This document shows positions 1-5,005 of a stretch of 8,130 nucleotides of DNA, piece after piece (within the stretch, counting starts at the first letter, position 1; every line of letters starts with the position of its first letter). Both the position numbers and the translations under genes were made by a program. Below the pieces are notes generated by a model. It was not told the DNA's origin. It searched no databases and worked only from the letters and a program-made list of their open reading frames with translations. This DNA is from Nitrospirota bacterium (GTDB lineage Bacteria; Nitrospirota; Nitrospiria; Nitrospirales; UBA8639). Location of the stretch: NCBI GenBank assembly GCA_029865515.1, contig JAOUGQ010000123.1:1-8130 (forward strand), given 5' to 3'.

Positions 1-564
1 CGGAATGCCATAGGCGATACGAGAGACTTTGACGCCTAGCGGTTTCAACCGTTTGGTCAGGTAAATAGCGGTGGCCTCTCCCTCAATCGTGGGATTGGTG
101 GCCACGATGACTTCCTTGAATGCTCCACTCTGAACGCGGCTTTCAAGGTCATGCGTGCGGATGTCCGCCGGTCCGATTCCGTCTAAAGGAGAGAGTGCCC
201 CATAGAGCACGTGATACAGGCCTCGAAAGGCGCGACTTTGTTCGATGGCATACAGGGTGCTGGGTTCTTCCACCACCAGAATGGTGGTGGTGTCTCGTTT
301 CGGGTCCAGGCAAATCTCGCAGAGCGGGCCTTCGGCAATATTTCGGCACTGGGTGCAGAAGGATACCCCTTCTTTCACATCACGAATGGCATCCGCCAGT
401 CGAAGCGCTTCTTCCTTGTCCGTTTTCATGAGATGAAAGGCCAACCGTTGGGCCGTTTTTTGCCCAATGCCCGGCAACCGCACGAGTTCCCGGCTGAGAC
501 GAGCGACAAGACCTTGAGGCTGGCCATTGACTCTGGTGTTTTTTGTCGTAGTGGGTTCCAGCAC
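1..564 (-). CDS. recR: Recombination mediator protein RecR, 3' end cut by window edge
   Basis: RecR acts with RecO (and RecF) to load RecA onto SSB-coated single-stranded DNA at gaps during recombinational repair. I read 188 residues; the family is about 200 long, so roughly the last dozen lie outside the window. Seen in order: a helix-hairpin-helix-like segment (LVRLPGIGQKTAQRLAFHL, residues 27-45), a four-cysteine zinc finger (C70, C73, C82, C85), and a Toprim domain beginning around residue 92 with ILVVEEPSTL and D128-G-I-G-P. The reading frame remains open upstream, but it has no in-frame ATG. I chose the GTG at 564 because GAGG (571-574) sits 6 nt before it and it leaves a short N-terminal tail ahead of the conserved core. 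The gene starts 19 nt after ybaB ends, so it is probably co-transcribed with dnaX-ybaB. Family identity is very secure; the exact start is less so. Confidence 0.96.
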   Translation of the reverse strand, partial: MLEPTTTKNTRVNGQPQGLVARLSRELVRLPGIGQKTAQRLAFHLMKTDKEEALRLADAIRDVKEGVSFCTQCRNIAEGPLCEICLDPKRDTTTILVVEEPSTLYAIEQSRAFRGLYHVLYGALSPLDGIGPADIRTHDLESRVQSGAFKEVIVATNPTIEGEATAIYLTKRLKPLGVKVSRIAYGIP

Positions 565-583
565 GATGAACCTCGCTTGTTGG

Positions 584-910
584 TTAAAACATGCCGGGAA
601 GGCCCATCCCCCCGGTGAGGGATTTCATTTCTTCAGCCATCAATTCTTTGGCCTTTCGCAACGCCTCATTGGCGGCGGCGACAATTAAATCCTGCAGCAT
701 GTCATGGTCACCGGATTTTAATACCTCCGGATCGATGGTTAGTTTGGTCAGTTGCATGGCCCCGTTGGCTTGCACGGTCACCATGCCGCCCCCGGCAGAG
801 GCCTCAACAGTTTTTGTGGCGGCCTCCTCTTGAATTTTTCCCATTTTTTCCTGCATGGCCTGGGCTTGTTTCAAAAGATTGCCCATATTGGAGAATGGAT
901 TTTTGGACAT
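584..910 (-). CDS. ybaB: YbaB/EbfC family nucleoid-associated DNA-binding protein
   Basis: Small dimeric DNA-binding protein of the YbaB/EbfC family, 108 residues, the usual length. Members bind DNA and coat the nucleoid; the precise cellular role is not settled. Visible features are an N-terminal amphipathic helix rich in Q, K and E (about residues 10-35), a central beta region (GGGMVTVQANGAMQLTKLTID, about 41-60, where the G-G-M-V-x-V core is typical), a second helix (LQDLIVAAANEALRKAKELM, about 72-91), and a flexible Gly/Met-rich tail ending GLPGMF. Its ATG shares one base with the dnaX stop codon (TAATG at 910-912). A strong GAGGAGG (918-924) lies 7 nt upstream, inside the dnaX coding region, so translation is probably coupled to dnaX. 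The dnaX-ybaB-recR order is widely conserved in bacteria and supports the call. Confidence 0.97.
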   Translation of the reverse strand: MSKNPFSNMGNLLKQAQAMQEKMGKIQEEAATKTVEASAGGGMVTVQANGAMQLTKLTIDPEVLKSGDHDMLQDLIVAAANEALRKAKELMAEEMKSLTGGMGLPGMF

Positions 911-2739
911 TAGCTTGCCTCCTCGTTTTTCTGAATTCTTTGGGCTGACACCACTTCCCCACCAAATAGTTCCAAGGCTTGTTTCACCAGGGGGTGGGCT
1001 TTCACGTTTTCAATTAGATCCTGGTCGTGCTCCAGTTTTTTTTTTGCTCGTAACTCACCGATCGAAGGGGGGTGATCTTGGCCGTCTTGAAATTCAATGA
1101 CTTGGATTTTCATCGGACGGCCGGTGAATTCCTCGCATATTTGACCAATAAGCACACGATTTTCAGGTTTGTCGGTTCGCCAGCGAGCGATCGAATCTCT
1201 TTTAGAGTACCCCAGGACGACTTGGTCTGCGGTCATGGTCACGACACTTCCCTTCTCCAGGAAACTCCCGATATTCGGATGGTCGTCGATGACGCGTTCG
1301 ACTACCTGTTCCCAGTTTAACGTCACCTGGGGGGGCGACGAGGGCTGAGCGGCAGGTTTTGGTGATGGCCTGGAGGGTTCTTCGTTGGCGGGTGCAACTT
1401 TTGGCGACGCCGGTCTTCCCTCTGCTGAGGGCGTTGGGGAGGGAAACATAGCCGTCGCCCCGCCACTGGGCTTGGGACGTGGCTGGCTTGGAGTAGCCAC
1501 CTGTTTTTCCACGGGTGCCTGGACCTTGGCAAATTGTGCGGGAACAGGAGTCGATGGAACAGGTGGCGAAGCTTTTATTTGTAGCGCGGATTGAGGCCGC
1601 GGACTGGCTTTCTGTTCGATTCCGGTGGAAGTCGCGGTGACGGGATCGAGAAGGGCTGCTCGCACCACTGCAGCTTCTATGAGGAATCGCGGATGAGAGC
1701 TTCCGCGGAGACCGTCCTCTGTTCGCGAGAAAATGGCAAAGAGGGCTTGTAAATAGGGCTCGGAGAGTTGCCGGGCTTGTGCAATCGCCTGATCGACTTC
1801 TTCGTCTCCCAATTCAAGAAGGCTTTGCACCTGTGGGCGTGACGGGACCACGCATGCTACCAGCAGATTTCGAATTCGCTCCAGTATTTCCCGGCAATAC
1901 ACCCGGACATCAAATCCTTGATCGACCAACTGTCCTACGAGAGACATGGTTTGGGAGGCCTGGTGAGTGAGAATGGCTTCAACCATGAGTCGGACGAGTT
2001 CGTCAGGCACGGACCCGATCAGCACTTCCAGATCTTCATGCTGGATGCGCTCTCCGCCGAAGGAGACGGCCTGATCCAGAAGGCTCAACGCATCCCGCAT
2101 GCTGCCTTCACTCGCTCGGGCCAGGGCCGATAGGCTTCGATCTTCCACGGTTACGCCGGTTTGTGTTGCGACGTGGCGCAGTTGTTTGATGATTTCCAAA
2201 CGGGAAATTCGTCGAAAGGTAAAGTGCTGACAGCGGGAAAGAATGGTGGCAGGAATTTTGTGAACTTCGGTCGTCGCAAAAATAAAGACGGAATGACTCG
2301 GCGGTTCTTCCAACGTTTTGAGCAAGGCGTTGAAGGCTGAGTTGGACAGCATGTGGACTTCGTCGATGATATAGACCCGATAGGTGCCATGAAACGGCGC
2401 AAATTTGACATTCTCCCGAAGTTCTCGAACGTCGTCCACGCCGGTATTCGAAGCCCCGTCAATTTCAATGACATCGACAGAATTGCCGCGGGTTATTTCC
2501 ACGCAACTTGGGCAGGTTCCACAGGGCTGGCTGGTAGGGCCCTGATCACAGTTGAGGGATTTGGCCAATATGCGGGCGACGGTGGTTTTTCCGACTCCCC
2601 GCATGCCGGAGAAGACATAGGCATGGGCCACCCGTTTGCGGTTGATCGCATTGGTGAGCGTTTGCACGACATGAGATTGTCCCAGGACTTCAATGAAGCT
2701 GGTGGGGCGGTATTTTCGAGCTGAAACTTGGAATTCCAT
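910..2739 (-). CDS. dnaX: DNA polymerase III tau/gamma subunit DnaX
   Basis: Clamp-loader ATPase of the replicative polymerase; tau also tethers the polymerase core. 609 residues from the chosen start. AAA+ core: Walker A GMRGVGKT (45-52), zinc-binding cysteines C64, C73, C76, C79, Walker B with DEVH (126-129), and the SRC sensor motif (168-170). A Pro/Ala/Ser/Lys-rich linker (about 395-490) precedes a C-terminal domain ending with a conserved-looking HPLVKQALELFGGEVV stretch. An ATG at 2802 also opens this frame, but it would place 21 extra residues partly inside the SRP RNA, and the family N-terminus matches MEFQVSARKYRP, so I chose 2739. No good Shine-Dalgarno precedes that ATG. Codons 566-568 are AAA AAA AAA within a ten-A run (1036-1045), a possible slippage site (see findings). 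The stop overlaps the ybaB start. Confidence 0.98.
   Translation of the reverse strand: MEFQVSARKYRPTSFIEVLGQSHVVQTLTNAINRKRVAHAYVFSGMRGVGKTTVARILAKSLNCDQGPTSQPCGTCPSCVEITRGNSVDVIEIDGASNTGVDDVRELRENVKFAPFHGTYRVYIIDEVHMLSNSAFNALLKTLEEPPSHSVFIFATTEVHKIPATILSRCQHFTFRRISRLEIIKQLRHVATQTGVTVEDRSLSALARASEGSMRDALSLLDQAVSFGGERIQHEDLEVLIGSVPDELVRLMVEAILTHQASQTMSLVGQLVDQGFDVRVYCREILERIRNLLVACVVPSRPQVQSLLELGDEEVDQAIAQARQLSEPYLQALFAIFSRTEDGLRGSSHPRFLIEAAVVRAALLDPVTATSTGIEQKASPRPQSALQIKASPPVPSTPVPAQFAKVQAPVEKQVATPSQPRPKPSGGATAMFPSPTPSAEGRPASPKVAPANEEPSRPSPKPAAQPSSPPQVTLNWEQVVERVIDDHPNIGSFLEKGSVVTMTADQVVLGYSKRDSIARWRTDKPENRVLIGQICEEFTGRPMKIQVIEFQDGQDHPPSIGELRAKKKLEHDQDLIENVKAHPLVKQALELFGGEVVSAQRIQKNEEAS
1036..1045 (-). 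promoter_or_regulatory. A10 run in dnaX, candidate frameshift/transcript-slippage site
   Basis: Ten consecutive A on the coding strand, read as GC-A AAA AAA AAA C. Both alternative frames stop soon: TGA at 1010-1012 after a -1 shift or one added A, and TAA at 1014-1016 after loss of one A. The products would be about 576 and 574 residues instead of 609. A GGTGAG lies about 10 nt upstream, and a small CTGG/CCAG hairpin (4 bp, 7-nt loop) starts immediately after the run. Programmed slippage on A runs in dnaX is established in Escherichia coli and Thermus thermophilus. Its use here is inference, and the position is much closer to the C-terminus than in those cases. Confidence 0.4.
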
Positions 2740-2779
2740 ATTCAGGGTTCTACAGGAAATGAAACTTTTAAAGTTAGTC

Positions 2780-2880
2780 GGGGCCAGGTGATCCTGCGGC
2801 ACACAGACTCGCCCACTTACCGTTGCTTCCTTCCGGACCTGGCGGGGTTCGCAGGATTCTGTTGCACAGGGCCCAGCCCC
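2780..2880 (-). ncRNA. ffs: Small bacterial SRP RNA (4.5S RNA)
   Basis: RNA component of the signal recognition particle; it binds Ffh and the receptor FtsY to deliver membrane and secretory proteins to the translocon. The minus strand carries the universally conserved apical segment AGGUCCGGAAGGAAGCA, with the GGAA tetraloop at 2831-2834. The rest folds as a long hairpin: AUCCUGCG on the 5' arm pairs perfectly with CGCAGGAU on the 3' arm, and terminal GGGGC (2876-2880) pairs with GCCCC (2780-2784). The length, about 101 nt, fits the short 4.5S type without an Alu domain. Ends are set from the pairing and may be off by a few bases. It lies between tRNA-Ser and dnaX on the same strand; in Bacillus subtilis the SRP RNA gene (scr) likewise precedes dnaX. 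I see no strong terminator on either side, so shared transcription with processing is possible. Confidence 0.95.
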
Positions 2881-2965
2881 TATATGGAGTCTCGATGACC
2901 CGTCGCATCATGGACCGGAGAAGAAACCGACCTCGGGAATCGGTACCCTCATGGCGGACCAAATA

Positions 2966-3055
2966 TGGCGGAGAGGGTGGGGTTCGAACCCACGGTACCA
3001 TTGCTGGCACACGTGATTTCCAGTCACGCCGATTCGGCCGCTCTCGCACCTCTCC
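2966..3055 (-). tRNA. tRNA-Ser(GGA)
   Basis: Class II tRNA of 90 nt including an encoded CCA (2966-2968). Acceptor GGAGAGG (3049-3055) pairs with CCTCTCC (2970-2976), and the discriminator is G (2969). The anticodon stem CGTGA/TCACG encloses the loop CTGGAAA, giving anticodon GGA at 3019-3021, which reads UCC and UCU serine codons. A long variable arm and a normal T arm (GTGGG-TTCGAAC-CCCAC) follow, as expected for serine tRNA. It is the first gene of the minus-strand group that continues with the SRP RNA and dnaX, 85 nt before the SRP RNA. I could not find a convincing promoter in front of it. Confidence 0.97.
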
Positions 3056-3251
3056 GCGAATGGTTACCCGGTTTTCCGGCGAATACACCTCTCTTAATGA
3101 AGCCGGATCTCTTTGGGAGGGGATTATGTCGAAATCCCACATCAATTATTTTTTCACCTCATGTCTGTATTGGTGAAAGGTTCCCATCTTACCATGGGGG
3201 TCTGGAAGCGACAAGCAAGCAGAGGGAATAGTTAGGAGTAGAGCGAGTCAG

Positions 3252-3293
3252 GAGTGAGGAGCGCGCGCTCACTCTGTTTCCGGCTCCTCACTC
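3252..3293. repeat. Nested inverted repeat, possible terminator or dispersed element
   Basis: GAGTGAGGAGC (3252-3262) is perfectly complementary to GCTCCTCACTC (3283-3293), an 11-bp stem with a 20-nt loop. A competing stem pairs GAGTGAG (3252-3258) with CTCACTC (3268-3274), and GAGCGCGCGCTC (3259-3270) is itself a perfect palindrome. It begins 8 nt past the stop of the minus-strand membrane protein, where a terminator would be expected. However, no U-tract follows on that strand; the T-rich flank (3294-3300) is on the plus side. The preceding bases (3232-3258) repeat related GAG/AGT words, so it could be a family of dispersed intergenic repeats. Confidence 0.5.
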
Positions 3294-3301
3294 TTTACTT
3301 C

Positions 3302-4108
3302 TTAGGAGGTTCGGGATTGGAACATGCGTTGGCGACGGGAAGTTCGATGCAGGGCTGCAAACAAATGGCCCCGAAAGAGCAGCATCAACACGGTCATAAT
3401 GGGCGTAAGCACCAAGCCGACGAGAAAACTTATGTCGGAAGACATTCCTAAATAAGAGAGCCATTCGGATAACACGGTAAAAGGTAAGGTGATGAGATGC
3501 CAGAAGTCCAGTCCTCCGCGCCTTCCAGCCTGGCTGGACATCTGGAAGAAAAATGTGAGCCCAAATGGGGCGAAAGCGACGGCCACAGGCAGGAACCATT
3601 CGATCCAATTTTCCACGATAAATTCGTAGCTTTCCCGGACGACTTCGAGGGCGGATCCGCTCCGGCTCTGGTAAATCACTTCCGGCACTGGATTTAATAG
3701 CACAAAGATTAAGAAAAATACGGCGGTGGCAATCAGTGGTTGATAGGGATTAGCCTGAAGTCCCATTTCCAGGAATAACAAGGGAAACCACACCATGAAA
3801 CCCACGGAAATAACGTCCCAGAAATATTGGCCCATACTGTGTGGGACATCCTGCCACGTCACGCGCCGGGCCCCGAGGACCGCCTGTTCCGTGAGACTGA
3901 GAGTGGCCCCGATGACGAGGGCATTGAGCGCGCCCAGAATGAATCCTCCGATCATCCCAAGGGGAGCAATGAGAGAGGTGACAATAACCAGACTCAGGGC
4001 AAACGCCATGAGAACGGGGATAATGATCCACGCGCGTCTAAAGGATTGGATCGAGGCTAGCAGGGCTTGATGGTATAATCGAACTGTTGCCTGAAAGAAA
4101 CCCTGCAT
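3302..4108 (-). CDS. Multi-spanning membrane protein of unknown function
   Basis: A 268-residue integral membrane protein that I do not recognise as a named family. Hydrophobic segments that look membrane-spanning lie at about residues 27-48, 50-72, 98-117, 124-145, 170-188 and 226-252, giving about six helices. A basic C-terminal tail (HRTSRRQRMFQSRTS) would by the positive-inside rule be cytoplasmic. The segment RESYEFIVENWIEWFLP (158-174) recalls the amphipathic stretch found before membrane helices in several uncharacterised multi-pass families, but this is only a resemblance. No catalytic motif, signal peptide or metal site is evident. The ATG at 4108 has no Shine-Dalgarno; the bases before it are pyrimidine-rich (TCCTCTTCCCTC), so the start is uncertain. 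It follows a small hypothetical gene by 25 nt on the same strand and is probably co-transcribed with it. Confidence 0.85.
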   Translation of the reverse strand: MQGFFQATVRLYHQALLASIQSFRRAWIIIPVLMAFALSLVIVTSLIAPLGMIGGFILGALNALVIGATLSLTEQAVLGARRVTWQDVPHSMGQYFWDVISVGFMVWFPLLFLEMGLQANPYQPLIATAVFFLIFVLLNPVPEVIYQSRSGSALEVVRESYEFIVENWIEWFLPVAVAFAPFGLTFFFQMSSQAGRRGGLDFWHLITLPFTVLSEWLSYLGMSSDISFLVGLVLTPIMTVLMLLFRGHLFAALHRTSRRQRMFQSRTS

Positions 4109-4133
4109 GAGGGAAGAGGATGCTCCGCAGTTT

Positions 4134-4379
4134 TTACCGTTTTCCCGAGGGTGGGGATTTTATCTTGATGATGTCCTGTTGTCGCTGATCACGGTCTTGC
4201 CTGATCTTTTGCAGCCGACTGGGGCGGTCCAAGGTCCACCACTTTAATTTTTTCACAAAAGTGGGTGAGGGAGGGGTCGCGGATCCTACAGGTGACTTTT
4301 GAAAGTCATACCCCTGATACCCATCTTTTTTTTCCAGAAATTTCTGGTAAATATCTTGATAAAGTTGTTTCAACGTCAT
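4134..4379 (-). CDS. Small basic hypothetical protein
   Basis: An 81-residue hydrophilic protein, not recognised. It has 18 Lys/Arg against 8 Asp/Glu, so it is clearly basic. The N-terminal part (residues 2-18, TLKQLYQDIYQKFLEKK) could form an amphipathic helix. A Pro/Ser-rich stretch (29-40) follows, then KKLKWW (43-48), then a charged segment rich in Q, R and D (52-74). There are no membrane helices and no cysteines. GGTAGG lies about 6-11 nt before the ATG as a weak Shine-Dalgarno. Codon choice looks normal for this window, and the reading frame ends 25 nt before the membrane protein, which favours a real two-gene unit. An overlapping plus-strand frame at 4299-4598 is less protein-like. 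Whether this gene is expressed is uncertain. Confidence 0.6.
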   Translation of the reverse strand: MTLKQLYQDIYQKFLEKKDGYQGYDFQKSPVGSATPPSPTFVKKLKWWTLDRPSRLQKIRQDRDQRQQDIIKIKSPPSGKR

Positions 4380-4867
4380 GGAGGCCTACCTTACCCAACT
4401 CTCATTAGTCGATCAAGGGGAAATATACTCAGGGATGTTGAGCCCCCAGCCACAGCGGTCTCTCACCTGTCTGTTCTGCCCCCCATCTGGGTGCGGTTTT
4501 TCCTTCTAGGGTCTCGGGATGGGGCTAGGCGGGTCTTCCTTCGGCATGGACGGGGACAAGCTTTGAATGCTCCCTCACACTGGCATTCTTACGCTTGATA
4601 CGGTGGAAGAAGCCTCAACATGGCCTAAGTATGACCCATTCGACGGTTTTCCTCTGGGCATTTCAATGTTCACTTGCCTGTTACCATGGATACTTGCCAT
4701 CGCCCTTCCGAGAGGAACATTTTCATTGGCTGCATTTTGGGATGGCCTGAAGGAGATGGACGTTTTATAATAGTAAAGTTTGGGTCAGGTGGTCTTCTCC
4801 TTTCCCTGGGTCCCCGGGATTGGGAAAGTCCTCTCAACCTTATTGAGTGAAGCGAAAACGGTTACGA
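4380..4867. other. Intergenic stretch without a convincing gene
   Basis: 488 nt between the divergent hypothetical gene (minus) and tRNA-Leu (plus), so it should hold promoters for both. The only frame of note is a plus-strand one at 4567-4770 (67 codons) with a hydrophobic middle (about residues 31-48) but no good ribosome site and no recognisable similarity. I regard it as doubtful. On the minus strand a TATATT about 45 nt before the hypothetical gene could be a -10 box, but I see no matching -35. I see no repeats, tRNA-like fragments or transposase remnants. Confidence 0.6.
4766..4771 (+). promoter_or_regulatory. Perfect TATAAT, possible -10 box upstream of tRNA-Leu
   Basis: TATAAT matches the sigma-70 -10 consensus exactly and sits 96 nt before the tRNA-Leu gene on the same strand. 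No TTGACA-like hexamer lies 16-18 nt upstream; the nearest, TTGGGA at 4737-4742, is 23 nt away. It could start a leader later trimmed from the tRNA, or it could be chance. Confidence 0.3.
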
Positions 4868-4950
4868 GCGAGAGTGGCGGAACTGGCAGACGCGCGAGAC
4901 TTAGGATCTCGTGGGTAACCGTGGGGGTTCAAGTCCCCCCTCTCGCACCA
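4868..4950 (+). tRNA. tRNA-Leu(TAG)
   Basis: Class II tRNA of 83 nt with encoded CCA (4948-4950). Acceptor GCGAGAG (4868-4874) pairs with CTCTCGC (4940-4946), and the discriminator is A (4947), the usual leucine identity base. The anticodon stem CGAGA (4895-4899) pairs with TCTCG (4907-4911). The loop CTTAGGA gives anticodon TAG at 4902-4904, which reads CUA and related leucine codons. A variable arm and a T arm (GGGGG-TTCAAGT-CCCCC) follow. Five T come directly after CCA, and the trigger factor gene begins 55 nt downstream on the same strand. I see no terminator hairpin between them. Confidence 0.97.
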
Positions 4951-4989
4951 TTTTTGTAACATCTTTATTTCTCATTGGGCTTTTTTTAC

Positions 4990-4994
4990 AAGGA
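4990..4994 (+). promoter_or_regulatory. Ribosome binding site deciding the tig start
   Basis: AAGGA at 4990-4994 is the only purine-rich Shine-Dalgarno before tig. It directly abuts or overlaps an in-frame ATG at 4994, too close to serve it. It lies 11 nt before the ATG at 5006, a workable spacing, so the later ATG is the better start. Confidence 0.6.
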
Positions 4995-5005
4995 TGAATG
5001 GTCTT

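Noticed and set aside
2353..2724. Long plus-strand frames antisense to dnaX
   Set aside because: They mirror the dnaX codons and lack ribosome sites and motifs; the dnaX frame has full family signatures.
2881..2887. TATATGG (minus CCATATA) directly before the SRP RNA as a -10 box
   Set aside because: It abuts the predicted RNA 5' end with no room for the usual 6-7 nt spacing, and no -35 is evident.
2926..2944. ACCGA/TCGGT hairpin followed by TTCTT after tRNA-Ser, possible terminator
   Set aside because: Only 5 bp with a 9-nt loop and a weak, interrupted U-tract; not strong enough to call.
4299..4598. 99-codon plus-strand frame opposite the small basic gene
   Set aside because: Composition is not protein-like (Arg/Pro/Ser-rich, shadow pattern) and the minus-strand frame has better spacing to its neighbour.
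4567..4770. 67-codon plus-strand frame with a hydrophobic centre
   Set aside because: No usable ribosome site, no recognisable motif, and it sits in a promoter-bearing gap. Kept only as part of the intergenic description.
3056..4867. Possible genomic island bounded by two tRNA genes
   Set aside because: Both tRNA 3' ends, the usual integration points, face away from the interval. No integrase or duplicated tRNA ends are visible.
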